NCBI GenBank assembly: GCA_019084485.1
Contig: JAHRFU010000012.1
Location: forward strand, 1 to 54,475
Reading direction: 5' to 3'
Origin: Desulforudis sp.
Lineage (GTDB): Bacteria > Bacillota > Desulfotomaculia > Desulfotomaculales > Desulforudaceae
DNA: 54,475 bases
In this document: piece after piece, positions 1 to 8,757 of the stretch
How the letters are laid out: each line of letters starts with the position of its first letter
Position numbering within the stretch: position 1 is the first letter of the stretch
Program-made: the position numbers and the translations under genes
Notes under the pieces: model-generated
The model's database searches: none
What the model was told of the DNA's origin: nothing
Seen by the model: the letters and a program-made list of their open reading frames with translations, nothing else

Positions 1-1
1 A

Positions 2-280
2 CGAGGTGTGGTAAGTGTCGTGGCGCATCTGATCGGTGACCGGATGCAGGAACTGATTAACGCCTATACGTCCGGTAATCCGAGCTTGGCAGCCAAGATC
101 CAAAGCCGTCTGTATCCGCTGATGAAGGGGATGTTCATCGACACCAACCCCGTACCGGTAAAGGCAGCCCTCAATCAAATGGGCTGGAACGTAGGCGGTA
201 CCCGTCTACCCCTGTCCGGACTGAGCCCGGATAAGGAAGCGAAGCTGAGGGAACTATTGAAGTCCCATAATCTGATTTAG
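2..280 (+). CDS. dapA: 4-hydroxy-tetrahydrodipicolinate synthase, C-terminal part (cut by window edge)
   Basis: This is the last 92 residues of a DapA-family aldolase, which condenses pyruvate with aspartate semialdehyde in lysine and dipicolinate synthesis. The reading frame is open to the left edge, so the start lies outside the window. The visible part begins with [11 protein letters not shown], matching the strand and helix near the end of the DapA barrel. It continues with the helical C-terminal domain, including [13 protein letters not shown], a stretch well conserved in the family. The catalytic lysine and tyrosine lie upstream and cannot be checked. The RNase J gene follows after about 140 bases with its own promoter, so the two are probably separate transcription units. 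The family assignment is firm; N-acetylneuraminate lyase is a less likely alternative. Confidence 0.88.
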   Translation, partial: RGVVSVVAHLIGDRMQELINAYTSGNPSLAAKIQSRLYPLMKGMFIDTNPVPVKAALNQMGWNVGGTRLPLSGLSPDKEAKLRELLKSHNLI

Positions 281-328
281 GATGCCATCAGGCAAATTCC
301 AGGCCGCTTCGCCAAGGTATCGGGCTGC

Positions 329-357
329 TTGTCCAATGGTCAGAAATGGTATATAAT
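329..357 (+). promoter_or_regulatory. Sigma-A type promoter for rnj
   Basis: A -35 element TTGTCC (329-334) and a perfect -10 TATAAT (352-357) are separated by 17 bases. They lie about 60 bases upstream of the RNase J start. The match is by eye to the vegetative consensus. Confidence 0.7.
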
Positions 358-419
358 ATCTTCAACTATATAATTGAACGGATTAGAACCACAAAACCTA
401 TAATCCTGGAGGTGTAAGT

Positions 420-2084
420 TTGGCGCGCGAATCCAAACTTCAGATCATCCCTCTTGGAGGACTGGGTGAGATTGGGAAGAACCTGACTGTTGTTCGGTAT
501 GGTAATGATATCATTCTAATCGACTGCGGCCTCGCCTTTCCCGAGGAAGAAATGCTCGGGATAGATGTCGTTATCCCTGATATCACTTATCTGCTAGATC
601 ACAGGGATCTGGTACGGGCGATCCTGCTTACGCACGGGCATGAGGACCACATCGGTGCGTTGCCTTATGTCCTGCGCCAGATTAACGTGCCTGTGTACGG
701 CACCAAGCTCACCCTTGGACTCCTGGGCGGAAAACTGAGAGAAACAGACTTCGAAGACAAGGCGATGCTGTGCCCCATCAAACCACGTGATATCGTGGAA
801 ATCGGCCCTTTCCGGATCGAGTTCATTCGTGTCTCGCACAGCGTCCCTGATGCTGTCGGAATGGCCATTCAGACTCCTCTCGGGCTAATTGTGCACACCG
901 GAGACTTTAAAATCGACCACACGCCGGTTGACGGTGACGTGATCGACCTGCAACGCTTTGCCCACCACGGTGAGAAGGGTGTACTCGCTTTACTGTCCGA
1001 CAGCACGAACGTCGAGCGGCCTGGCTACACCATGTCCGAAAGCACTATCGGTGCCACCTTTGACGAGGCCTTTAAGGAAGCTCGAGAACGAATCCTGGTG
1101 GCCACCTTTGCCTCCAACGTCCATCGCCTGCAGCAGGCAGTATTGGCGGCTCACCGTCACGGCCGCAAAGTGGCGGTGGTCGGGCGCAGTATGGTCAATG
1201 TGGTGTCCATCGCTTTCCAACTCGGGTATCTGAAGATTCCCCCCGGCACATTGGTGGAACTGGATGAGGCAAACCGCTTGCCACGCAATCAGGTGGTGAT
1301 CCTGAGCACCGGGAGTCAGGGTGAACCCATGTCGGCCCTGACCCGGATGGCCTTGGGGGAACACCGGCAGGTAAGCATCGAGCCCAATGACACCATTATC
1401 ATTTCCGCAACACCGATTCCCGGAAACGAGAAGCTGGTTTCCCGGGTGGTAAACCATCTTTTCAAGCGCGGTGCCCATGTAATCTACGAAAAGACGTCGG
1501 GCATCCACGTATCCGGCCACGCCAGCGAGGAAGAACTGAAGTTGATGCTCAATCTCGTGCGACCGCGCTTTCTCATACCGGTTCACGGTGAATGCCGGAT
1601 GCTGATGAAGCACGCCAAGCTGGCAGAGGAGTTAGGTATGCCTCCAGAGAACATCTTTGTGGCGGAGAACGGCAATGTTATCGAGTTTACCCGGCAGACC
1701 GGAAAGATCTCCGGTCGGGTTACGTCAGGCCGAGTTTTGGTGGACGGGCTCGGGATCGGGGATGTCGGGAACATTGTGCTGCGTGACCGCAAACAGCTGG
1801 CCCAGGAGGGAATATTGATCGTAGTGATGACGATCGACCCGGACGAGTGTACCATCGTCGCCGGGCCGGACATCGTATCCCGCGGGTTTGTCTATGTGCG
1901 CGAATCAGAGGAACTGATGGATGAGGCCAGGACGCGGGTTGCCGCCACCTTGGATCGGTGCTCTACCCGCAAGATCTCCGAGTGGTCGACCATCAAATCG
2001 GAGGTTAGGGATACACTCAGCAAATTCCTTTACGAACGAACCGGCCGGCGCCCGATGATCCTGCCAATTATTATGGAAACATAG
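420..2084 (+). CDS. rnj: Ribonuclease J
   Basis: This encodes a metallo-beta-lactamase-fold exo/endoribonuclease of the RNase J family (554 residues, normal length), which acts in mRNA decay and rRNA 5' maturation in the cytoplasm. The zinc-binding motif HGHEDH is at residues 72-77. It is followed by the beta-CASP domain (LSDSTNVERPG, then GRSMVN) and the conserved VSGHAS and PVHGE segments. The start is TTG at 420, preceded by a strong ribosome site (GGAGGTG, from about 407). The frame immediately upstream gives no better start. The gene has its own promoter and a strong terminator, so it is probably monocistronic. Firmicutes often carry two paralogues (J1 and J2), and the sequence alone does not show which this is. 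Confidence 0.95.
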   Translation: MARESKLQIIPLGGLGEIGKNLTVVRYGNDIILIDCGLAFPEEEMLGIDVVIPDITYLLDHRDLVRAILLTHGHEDHIGALPYVLRQINVPVYGTKLTLGLLGGKLRETDFEDKAMLCPIKPRDIVEIGPFRIEFIRVSHSVPDAVGMAIQTPLGLIVHTGDFKIDHTPVDGDVIDLQRFAHHGEKGVLALLSDSTNVERPGYTMSESTIGATFDEAFKEARERILVATFASNVHRLQQAVLAAHRHGRKVAVVGRSMVNVVSIAFQLGYLKIPPGTLVELDEANRLPRNQVVILSTGSQGEPMSALTRMALGEHRQVSIEPNDTIIISATPIPGNEKLVSRVVNHLFKRGAHVIYEKTSGIHVSGHASEEELKLMLNLVRPRFLIPVHGECRMLMKHAKLAEELGMPPENIFVAENGNVIEFTRQTGKISGRVTSGRVLVDGLGIGDVGNIVLRDRKQLAQEGILIVVMTIDPDECTIVAGPDIVSRGFVYVRESEELMDEARTRVAATLDRCSTRKISEWSTIKSEVRDTLSKFLYERTGRRPMILPIIMET

Positions 2085-2114
2085 AAAAGAGAAGGCCGAC
2101 CGGCCTTCTCTTTT
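2085..2114 (+). terminator. Intrinsic terminator after rnj
   Basis: A perfect 14-bp stem (2085-2098 with 2101-2114) is formed by AAAAGAGAAGGCCG and its complement and ends in TTTT. It follows the rnj stop codon directly. Because it is symmetric with A and T tracts on both sides, it may also terminate transcription coming from the tRNA-Sec on the other strand. Confidence 0.88.
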
Positions 2115-2165
2115 GGAATTCAGACGAGTGTTGTGATTCATACTCCCGTGGAAATACTGTAGTAA

Positions 2166-2259
2166 TGGCGGGAGTGTGTGGGAATCGAACCCACCTGAGG
2201 CTCCTCACCTCACACACGGTTTTGAAGACCGGGGGGCCCACCAGGACCCATCCACCCCC
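2166..2259 (-). tRNA. selC: tRNA-Sec (anticodon UCA)
   Basis: On the minus strand these 94 bases fold as a selenocysteine tRNA. The acceptor arm begins GGGGGTG and ends CACTCCC-G-CCA, with CCA encoded at 2166-2168. The D arm has a long 6-bp stem (GGGTCC/GGGCCC) with a 4-base loop, a hallmark of tRNA-Sec. The anticodon loop is CTTCAAA, with UCA at 2223-2225. A long variable arm (TGAGG/CCTCA) and a T arm (GTGGG-TTCGATT-CCCAC) follow. It reads UGA as selenocysteine with SelB, after charging by SerRS and conversion by SelA using selenophosphate from SelD. None of those genes is in this window. The eighth acceptor pair appears mismatched. Confidence 0.95.
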
Positions 2260-2298
2260 GTAAGTAGACCCGGTTCCTTCCGGAACCGAGCATGCCCA

Positions 2299-2327
2299 AT
2301 TATAGCACGTCCCACCGGGGTGAGCAA
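2299..2327 (-). promoter_or_regulatory. Promoter for tRNA-Sec
   Basis: Reading the minus strand, -35 TTGCTC (2322-2327) and a perfect -10 TATAAT (2299-2304) are 17 bases apart, about 40 bases upstream of the tRNA 5' end. Between them and the tRNA lies a 7-bp hairpin (CGGTTCC/GGAACCG, 2271-2288), which would sit in the leader of the precursor. Confidence 0.75.
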
Positions 2328-2382
2328 ACAAATCCCTGGGGGACGGTGGAAAAGTGTCGTGTCTGGAGGTTGATCGTCGAAA

Positions 2383-2841
2383 ATGCTACTCCGATTCTGG
2401 GCTCTGGTAATTGCGGTCCTGGCTGCTGATCAGATTACAAAGCAGATCGTGGTGCAGCAACTGACCCCGGGCACACCCTACCCGGTAGTGGAGGGAGTCC
2501 TAAATCTCACCTACATCCTTAATCCCGGCGGAGCTTTTGGATTTCTAGCCTCGCTGGAGTTGTTGCTGCTTGCCGTGACCCTCCTGGTGGTCGCGGTAAT
2601 CGTAACCCTGCACCTAGCGATCATCAGATCCGGGTACGGCCTGCCGGTGGCTTTGCTGCTCGGCGGAGCGATCGGCAACCTGGTGGACCGCTTACGACTA
2701 GGGGCGGTAATCGATTTCATTGACTTTGGTTTTTGGCCGGTGTTTAATGTGGCCGACATCGCTATAGTGGTGGGTATTGCCCTGTTGGTTTATCGAGTAA
2801 TACGCTCCAAACCGGATGACACGGGTGAGGCCCGTGGCTAA
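2383..2841 (+). CDS. lspA: Lipoprotein signal peptidase (signal peptidase II)
   Basis: This is an aspartyl protease of the cytoplasmic membrane that cleaves signal peptides from diacylglyceryl-modified prolipoproteins. It has 152 residues, about normal length, with four hydrophobic segments. The two catalytic aspartates are visible: D102 in GNLVDR and D125 in FNVADI. The N-terminal AADQITK and NPGGAFG motifs are also typical. A GGAGG at 2365-2369 lies somewhat far (13 bases) from the ATG, but no better start was found. The 3' end overlaps the rluD-like gene, the lspA-rluD pairing seen in many Firmicutes, so the two are probably cotranscribed. Several lipoproteins in this window (GerC, GerMN, DUF1287, SpoIID-like) would be its substrates. 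Confidence 0.95.
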   Translation: MLLRFWALVIAVLAADQITKQIVVQQLTPGTPYPVVEGVLNLTYILNPGGAFGFLASLELLLLAVTLLVVAVIVTLHLAIIRSGYGLPVALLLGGAIGNLVDRLRLGAVIDFIDFGFWPVFNVADIAIVVGIALLVYRVIRSKPDDTGEARG

Positions 2842-3754
2842 GACTTTCAGACTGGTCGTCGGCGAGGAAGAGGCGGGTTTAAGGCTGGACGCCTTTCTGA
2901 CCGGTCAGAACCCACAAATCACCCGTTCCCGTGTCCAGAACCTGATCCGTGAGGCGCTCGTAACGGTCAATGAAAAGCCCTCTAAGGCAGGATACCGGGT
3001 GCACAGCGGGGACGTCCTGATCATGGATGTTCCGGATCCGGAAGTTTTACAGGTAGTCCCTGAGACGATCCCGTTGGACGTTTTCTATGAGGATGGCGAC
3101 CTGATCGTCGTAAACAAACCCCGGGGAATGGTCGTCCACCCGGGGGCCGGACACTTCTCAGGAACCCTGGTCAATGCCCTTCTTCTTCACTGCACTGATC
3201 TCTCCGGGATCAACGGGATCCTGCGTCCGGGTATTGTGCACCGCCTGGATAAGGATACCTCCGGGCTCCTGATGGTCGCCAAAAATGATGCTGCTCACTT
3301 ATCCTTGGCTGCTCAACTCAAGGAACGTACCGTGCAGCGCAACTACCTGGCCCTGGTCTACGGATGTCCGCGGCAGCAACGGGGAGCGGTCCGAACCCTG
3401 ATCGGCAGGCATCCTAAGGAACGCAAGAAGATGGCCGTAAACGTCAGGAACGGGAAAGAGGCGGTTACGCACTACCGGGTGGAACGGACCTACAATGAAT
3501 ACACACTGCTTCGCCTCAAGCTGGAAACCGGCCGGACACACCAGATCCGGGTGCATATGACCCACATCGGGCATCCACTGGTGGGGGATTTAGTCTACGG
3601 CCGCGCCTGCCCGGCCCTTGGCCTGGAAGGGCAGTTCCTGCACGCCGAGACCCTGGGGTTTGTCCATCCGTCCACCGGTCAGCATCTGGAATTCACCGCA
3701 CCCCTGCCAAGTGAGCTAGACCTCATTCTCACCAGTCTCGATGATCTACAATGA
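2834..3754 (+). CDS. rluD: RluA/RluD-family 23S rRNA pseudouridine synthase
   Basis: This RNA-modifying enzyme isomerises uridines in 23S rRNA (the RluD sites near 1911-1917 are the family's usual target). An N-terminal S4 RNA-binding domain (GLRLDAFL to about residue 65) precedes the catalytic domain, which has HRLDKDTSG with the catalytic aspartate near residue 139. RTHQIRVHM near residue 230 is also conserved. I prefer GTG 2834 because the residues before GLRLD then match normal family length, although GGTGAGG (2824-2830) is close to it. ATG 2816 in the same frame has no ribosome site. Either start overlaps the end of lspA. The RluD specificity is inferred from position and similarity only. 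Confidence 0.88.
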   Translation: MAKTFRLVVGEEEAGLRLDAFLTGQNPQITRSRVQNLIREALVTVNEKPSKAGYRVHSGDVLIMDVPDPEVLQVVPETIPLDVFYEDGDLIVVNKPRGMVVHPGAGHFSGTLVNALLLHCTDLSGINGILRPGIVHRLDKDTSGLLMVAKNDAAHLSLAAQLKERTVQRNYLALVYGCPRQQRGAVRTLIGRHPKERKKMAVNVRNGKEAVTHYRVERTYNEYTLLRLKLETGRTHQIRVHMTHIGHPLVGDLVYGRACPALGLEGQFLHAETLGFVHPSTGQHLEFTAPLPSELDLILTSLDDLQ

Positions 3755-3956
3755 AGACGGGGCCTGGGGGTTTGCCACCTGGCGACTTGCGGAGCTTCGG
3801 GAACCGTTCTTAGCGATGTGTGAGGTAAGCGTGGCCGTCGACGAGGACGTTCGCGGTTGCGAACAATCCACAGGAGACGAAGCCACGCTCCGAACCGAGC
3901 TTAGACACGGTCGAAGCGGAGGCACGGAGCCCAAGGGGGTAAACCCCCGGTGCCCC

Positions 3957-4409
3957 TTACTTGAAGTACCGGAAGAACTCCACGAACAGCGCTGCCACAC
4001 CTGCCGCCATCAGTGGACCCACCGGCATACCGCCCAGGAACACGATCCCGAAAATCGACCCCAAAAGCAGCCCAAAGATGATGCCCGGATCAACCTGCAT
4101 CATCTTCAGGCCTTCGCTGTTCAGGTGAGTGGCCAGGGCCCCCCCTAAGAAGGCAAAGATGCCCGTCAGCGATGTCATATTATATACGATGTCCTTATGA
4201 CTGATCTTTCCTGTAGCCAGCGGCGTCATAATCGCCAGCAGCAGGAACAACAATCCGATTTCCAGGCCCTTGCTTTCCAGGAAGCGAAAGGCATTGCCTA
4301 GATTGGCCAGCTTCAGGAAAATGAGAATACAGGCCGAAGCGGCAATAAGATGGGACTTCGCCACGATTCCGATCAAGAGTAGGGCGACCAAAGTTAGTTC
4401 GGCAGTCAC
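3957..4409 (-). CDS. DUF441 (UPF0756) membrane protein
   Basis: This 150-residue protein is almost entirely hydrophobic, with about four to five membrane segments. It matches the small integral membrane family DUF441/UPF0756 (YtwI-like), including GIVAKSHLIAAS at the N-terminus, the internal GLEIGLLFL and the C-terminal GGMPVGPLMAAG. No function is known for the family. The start is GTG at 4409, with AAAGGCG about 11 bases upstream. Downstream of the stop, an imperfect GC-rich hairpin (GGGGG-TTTA-CCCCC core, about 3933-3952) lacks a T tract. It lies downstream of comA on the same strand, with a 67-base gap, and may or may not share its transcript. Confidence 0.82.
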   Translation of the reverse strand: MTAELTLVALLLIGIVAKSHLIAASACILIFLKLANLGNAFRFLESKGLEIGLLFLLLAIMTPLATGKISHKDIVYNMTSLTGIFAFLGGALATHLNSEGLKMMQVDPGIIFGLLLGSIFGIVFLGGMPVGPLMAAGVAALFVEFFRYFK

Positions 4410-4476
4410 AGTCCATTACGCCTTTCGTTTTTACCATCTTATGCCAAGCCTATTTTATATATAACCGACTAACTGA

Positions 4477-5262
4477 CTACCGATAACACCGTTTCAGGGT
4501 ATCTCCGCGCAGACCGACGCGCAGGGCTTCTAGCGACAGAATCTCTCCGGGTGGAATGTTCCCCAGGTTTACGTCTGCACCGAAACGGTTGATTAAAGCC
4601 TCCTGTTGATCTTTTAGGGGAGCCTCCCAGAGAAGACACTCCGGGCGTTCGACCCAGGCCATGAACTCTTCAACGGCGGAATCCTTAATCTGCCCGGTTT
4701 CATCGTAGATCACTACGTTTTTGCCGAATTCACGCCCTTCCACGATCACCCAGTGGGCACCGGCTTCCAAGTCCTTCTTGGCCTGCATGCCCAGTTCACG
4801 GTAGGTATCCTGTTCGTCCGGATCCTTCTTCCCGACCTCGGCTAGAACCTTAAACCCGAGTTCTACACCCATTTCAATGGCCCGTCTACGATCATCAGGG
4901 TCGAGATAGATGGTGCCGTCCGAGACTTCAATGGCCGAGAAACCGATTGACTGTGCCAGTTTGAAGAAGGACTTCGCCTTCCCCTGTGCCGCCGCCACCT
5001 CAAAGAAGGTTCCGCCGGGGTAAATGTCGACCCCGTACGCTTTTACCAGTTCAATCTTCGCTTGTAGGATCCCGTCGCTGTAAAGTGCCGATGTGCCGAA
5101 ACCCAGTTTGATAAAGTCGATATGGTTCGCCGAGATATCCAGGAGATCCTTTGTTTCCGCCAAACCCAGTCCCTTATCCAAAACCATGGATAATCCCTGC
5201 ATCCTTGGCTTCCGGCTACGGCCCGCCAAGGGAAGGGCAATCATTTCCCGCCAGCTATCCAT
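4477..5262 (-). CDS. comA: Phosphosulfolactate synthase (ComA family)
   Basis: This is a TIM-barrel enzyme that adds sulfite to phosphoenolpyruvate to give (2R)-phospho-3-sulfolactate. It was first known from coenzyme M synthesis in methanogens, and the Bacillus relative YitD serves spore sulfolactate synthesis. Family features are DFIKLGFGTSALY near residue 50, the YPGGTFFEVA loop, FSAIEVSDGTIYLD, VLAEVGKKDP and WVIVEGREFG. The length (261) is normal. The ATG at 5262 has AAGGAG about 9 bases upstream. A MFS transporter gene lies upstream on the same strand with a gap of about 100 bases. No ComB-like phosphatase or ComC-like dehydrogenase is in the window. In a spore former, sulfolactate made for the spore is the likelier role than coenzyme M; that is inference. 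Confidence 0.9.
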   Translation of the reverse strand: MDSWREMIALPLAGRSRKPRMQGLSMVLDKGLGLAETKDLLDISANHIDFIKLGFGTSALYSDGILQAKIELVKAYGVDIYPGGTFFEVAAAQGKAKSFFKLAQSIGFSAIEVSDGTIYLDPDDRRRAIEMGVELGFKVLAEVGKKDPDEQDTYRELGMQAKKDLEAGAHWVIVEGREFGKNVVIYDETGQIKDSAVEEFMAWVERPECLLWEAPLKDQQEALINRFGADVNLGNIPPGEILSLEALRVGLRGDTLKRCYR

Positions 5263-5365
5263 GCTGACAGCTCCTTTCGTGTCTTTCTAAAGCAGACTAG
5301 CTGGAACAGTTTGGTATGCTTCTGATGTGGTAATGTATGCACAGTTCTGGGAAGCTGTTACAGGG

Positions 5366-6577
5366 CTAGCCGGAGTTTCCTTTTACGATTTCGCCTACCT
5401 TCACAAACATGAAGACAACAATGCCGGTGGCCAGGGTGAGGCCTGCTACTGACCAACCCATTACCCGGATGCCCGGTTCGAGCAGTAGGCTGAACAGGGG
5501 AGGCCCTCCGGCGACGCCGAAAAACCGGACGCTGCCGTAAAGGGAGGTAATCAGCCCGCGCTTGGCAGTATCCACGCTGGAGGTGATCAGCGTGGTGAGG
5601 CAGGGTAGCATGAGACCGACCCCGATCCCGATAAAGGAAATGGCTGTGAAGAAGAAGTAGGTGTTGTACGACAGGGGCAGAGCGATCAAGGCGGCCGTCA
5701 TCAGGGCCGTACCGCTTATGATCAGGTACTTCATCAGCTTAACCTTTTTCTTGATGAACAGTCCGGTAAGGTAGGCGGTAACCGCCATGAACAAGACCGG
5801 GATGGCTAGGGCGAGGCCCTTGATAATCAAGTTAAGCTCAAAACGCTGGTCTAGATGTTCCGAAAGGAAGAACAGAATTCCGAACAGGGTAAAGAGGGCA
5901 ACGCTTCCGGCGAGGAAACAAGAGAGAAGCATTCCGGTCTTTTTGCCAAAGACCTTAAGAATGTCCTTGAAGTATTTGCCCGCTACGGCCGGTTCCTTCT
6001 GCTTCTTCGGTTCCTTGATCGCCAGCCAGACCAGCACGGCGGCAACAACCGTAAAGACCGGGAAAACGAAGAAAGGAGCAAACCAGATGATCAGGCCCAC
6101 GGCCGCTCCAAGAACCGGGCTGACCACCTTGCCCACACCGTTGGCGGCTTCAATTACGCCAAGCGCTTGGGCCCTGGCCTGCGCCTTGAAGATGTCCCCG
6201 GTGAGAGCCATCGCGATGGGCGCGGTTCCGGCGGCACCAATGCCCTGAATTATTCGGCCGGCTAGGAGTATGGCATAGCTCGCCTCCGTGTCAATCAGCG
6301 CCGCACCGCCGGCGATGAGGCCCCCGATACCGTAGAGGATTAACGCCGGGATGATCACGACTTTCCGACTGAAGTAGTCGGACAGGAAGCCGGATAGTGG
6401 GATGATGATGCCTGCCGGAACGGAGAAGAGAGTGATTACCAGACTGGCCTGGAAGGATGAAATTTCGAGTGCCCGCTGCATTTCCGGCAGGATGGGGATG
6501 AGCATTGAATTACCCAGAACCATTACAAAGGGTACGGAGGAAAGAGCCACCAGTGTCATTGTGTTGCCTTTTGCCAT
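5366..6577 (-). CDS. Major facilitator superfamily transporter, possibly linked to sulfolactate
   Basis: This 403-residue protein has 12 predicted membrane segments. MFS signatures include GFLSDYFSRK between segments 2 and 3 and GRIIQGIGAAGTAP in segment 4, as in drug:proton antiporter-like (12-TMS) exporters. The ATG at 6577 has a perfect AGGAGGT about 9 bases upstream. It is followed by comA on the same strand. In Bacillus subtilis the comA homologue yitD also has an MFS neighbour (yitG), so an anion such as sulfolactate is a reasonable substrate guess. The sequence does not show this, and a generic efflux pump remains possible. Confidence 0.85.
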   Translation of the reverse strand: MAKGNTMTLVALSSVPFVMVLGNSMLIPILPEMQRALEISSFQASLVITLFSVPAGIIIPLSGFLSDYFSRKVVIIPALILYGIGGLIAGGAALIDTEASYAILLAGRIIQGIGAAGTAPIAMALTGDIFKAQARAQALGVIEAANGVGKVVSPVLGAAVGLIIWFAPFFVFPVFTVVAAVLVWLAIKEPKKQKEPAVAGKYFKDILKVFGKKTGMLLSCFLAGSVALFTLFGILFFLSEHLDQRFELNLIIKGLALAIPVLFMAVTAYLTGLFIKKKVKLMKYLIISGTALMTAALIALPLSYNTYFFFTAISFIGIGVGLMLPCLTTLITSSVDTAKRGLITSLYGSVRFFGVAGGPPLFSLLLEPGIRVMGWSVAGLTLATGIVVFMFVKVGEIVKGNSG

Positions 6578-6678
6578 ACACCAAACCTCCTGTGCTTGAC
6601 TAGTTTCCCTCTACGCTTGGGGCTATATGCGCTCAACCACCGGCATACAGTGTATCGATGACGGTGGAGGTGTGCTGC

Positions 6679-6941
6679 ATGGATAAGATCTTACTGGGAA
6701 TGGCTGCTTTGCGTTTTTTGTCTGCTAGTATCGAATTTACGGCCGCGATGCTGATGCTGTATTTTGGGCGGGTCGAAACTGCGTTCAAAATCAATGCCGT
6801 CCTAGCGATGGTCGGGCCGATTGTGCTGATTTCTGTAACCACCCTAGGTCTGGTCGGTTTAGCCGGAAAGGTTTCACGGTGGGAATGCTATCTATTATCA
6901 CCGGGGTGGGATTCATTTTTCTGGGTCTACGCCATCTGTAG
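6679..6941 (+). pseudogene. YqhV-like (DUF2619) small membrane protein, frameshifted
   Basis: The ATG at 6679 follows GGAGG (6664-6668) and opens MDKILLGMAALRFLSASIEF, which continues as a YqhV/DUF2619-like two-segment membrane protein up to about 6875 (LAGKV). Past that point the reading frame turns polar and unfamiliar. The -1 frame resumes a hydrophobic C-terminus typical of the family (MLSIITGVGFIFLGLRHL, stop 6939-6941). A single missing base near 6872-6884 explains both. The gene is a recent frameshift mutant, a sequencing error or, less likely, a programmed frameshift. In Firmicutes yqhV lies among sporulation and cell-wall genes. Its function is unknown. Confidence 0.7.
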
Positions 6942-7030
6942 GGGGAGAAACTAAAATAACTAAAGCCCCGACCCTGCTCTTGACAGCGGACAACCGCTGC
7001 AGTAAACTCTATTGAGGAACAAACCGCCTT

Positions 7031-7124
7031 TAAATCGGCCCCGAGAGGCTGGTAAGGGTAACATAGCGCGACCTTTTCAAGGGTGTACTATGCCTACTTG
7101 CCTTTCCCGGCGGTAGGTTTTTTT
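7031..7124 (+). promoter_or_regulatory. PyrR-binding attenuator upstream of pyrR
   Basis: The leader carries a PyrR recognition hairpin with the conserved CCGAGAGGCTGG loop region (7040-7052). It is followed by an intrinsic terminator: CCTACTTGCC (7093-7102) pairs with GGCGGTAGG (7109-7117) and seven T residues follow (7118-7124). With UMP-bound PyrR holding the first hairpin, the terminator forms and transcription stops. This is the Bacillus-type pyr mechanism and implies feedback by uridine nucleotides. Confidence 0.85.
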
Positions 7125-7136
7125 GTGGGCAGGTGA

Positions 7137-7700
<564 letters not shown>

Positions 7701-7721
7701 GTTGAATCCTTCCTTTTAACA

Positions 7722-7803
7722 GCGGTCCAGAGAGACCGGCAAAGGAAGCCAGAGCGGACTTTGCCGGCCTCTCCCGGATCATTAACGGGAAGAGGCCTTA
7801 TTT
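7722..7803 (+). promoter_or_regulatory. Second PyrR attenuator between pyrR and pyrB
   Basis: GCGGTCCAGAGAGACCGGC (7722-7740) is a near-consensus PyrR hairpin with the TCCAGAGAG loop. It is followed by a terminator whose arms GGCCTCTCCCG (7766-7776) and CGGGAAGAGGCC (7786-7797) pair before TTATTT. As in Bacillus subtilis, this gives a second control point inside the operon. Confidence 0.88.
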
Positions 7804-7821
7804 GTCAGAGGGGGTACGCCG

Positions 7822-8757
7822 GTGAGTATCAAACACCTCTTGGGCCTGGAGCACCTGCCTGTGGAGACGATCACGAAAATCCTGGATACGGCAGGTCCGA
7901 TGAAGCAGATCATCTCCCGTGATCTGAAGAAGGTGCCGACCCTGCGCGGAAAGGCGGTAGCTACCGTCTTTTACGAGCCCAGCACGCGGACCAGGCTGTC
8001 CTTTGAACTGGCCGCAAAGTATTTGAGTGCGGACACCGTCGGCCTGGCTACAGCCTCATCCAGTGTGGTGAAAGGGGAGACCCTGATCGACACCGCCCGG
8101 ACGGTCGCCGCGATGGGTGTGGATGTGATCGTGCTGAGGCACCCGATGTCCGGGGCCGCCGAGTTGATGACCCGCTATACCGATGCCTATGTGGTGAATG
8201 CGGGGGACGGGATGCACGAGCATCCGACCCAGGCCCTGCTCGATATGTTTACCATCCTGGAATCCAAGAACCGGATTTCCGGCCTCAAGGTGGCGATTCT
8301 GGGCGACATCCTGCACAGCAGGGTGGCCCGCTCGAACATCTGGGGTCTTACTAAACTGGGGGCTGAGGTACACGTAGCCGGACCGCCCACCATGCTTCCG
8401 GCGGGTCTGGAGCAGCTCGGAGTGCGGGTGTACGATCGCCCGGAAGCCGCCCTTGAAGGGGCGGACGTGGTGATGGCCCTACGCTTACAACTGGAGCGCC
8501 AGCGCCAGGGACTGATTCCCAGCCTCAGGGAGTATGCCCGGCTGTACGGTTTGAACGCCGAACGACTGGCGCTGACCAAGGACGACGCAGTGGTGCTGCA
8601 CCCCGGCCCGATGAACCGCGGGGTGGAAATTACCGCCGAAGTGGCGGACGGCTCCCGGTCGCTGATCACCGACCAGGTTACAAACGGGGTGGCCGTACGC
8701 ATGGCCTGCCTGTACCTAATGACTGTGGGGGATGCTAGCCGTGAAGATATTGATTAA
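7822..8757 (+). CDS. pyrB: Aspartate carbamoyltransferase catalytic chain
   Basis: This enzyme joins carbamoyl phosphate and aspartate, the committed step of pyrimidine synthesis. The carbamoyl-phosphate loop STRTR is at residues 54-58 within [23 protein letters not shown] near residue 134 and the aspartate-binding [11 protein letters not shown] near residue 256 are present. At 311 residues it is the PyrI-independent trimeric type, and no pyrI is found. The GTG start at 7822 follows a GGGGG ribosome site (7810-7814). The 3' end overlaps the pyrC start region, so the two are translationally coupled within the operon. Confidence 0.97.
   Translation: MSIKHLLGLEHLPVETITKILDTAGPMKQIISRDLKKVPTLRGKAVATVFYEPSTRTRLSFELAAKYLSADTVGLATASSSVVKGETLIDTARTVAAMGVDVIVLRHPMSGAAELMTRYTDAYVVNAGDGMHEHPTQALLDMFTILESKNRISGLKVAILGDILHSRVARSNIWGLTKLGAEVHVAGPPTMLPAGLEQLGVRVYDRPEAALEGADVVMALRLQLERQRQGLIPSLREYARLYGLNAERLALTKDDAVVLHPGPMNRGVEITAEVADGSRSLITDQVTNGVAVRMACLYLMTVGDASREDID

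Noticed and set aside
3755-3956. GC-rich hairpin region as a terminator or small gene
   Set aside because: The hairpin (GGGGG-TTTA-CCCCC core) has no T tract, and open frames here lack protein-like sequence.
6679-6941. Selenocysteine (TGA) readthrough as explanation of the broken yqhV-like or kinase genes
   Set aside because: The breaks are frame changes and not in-frame TGA codons.
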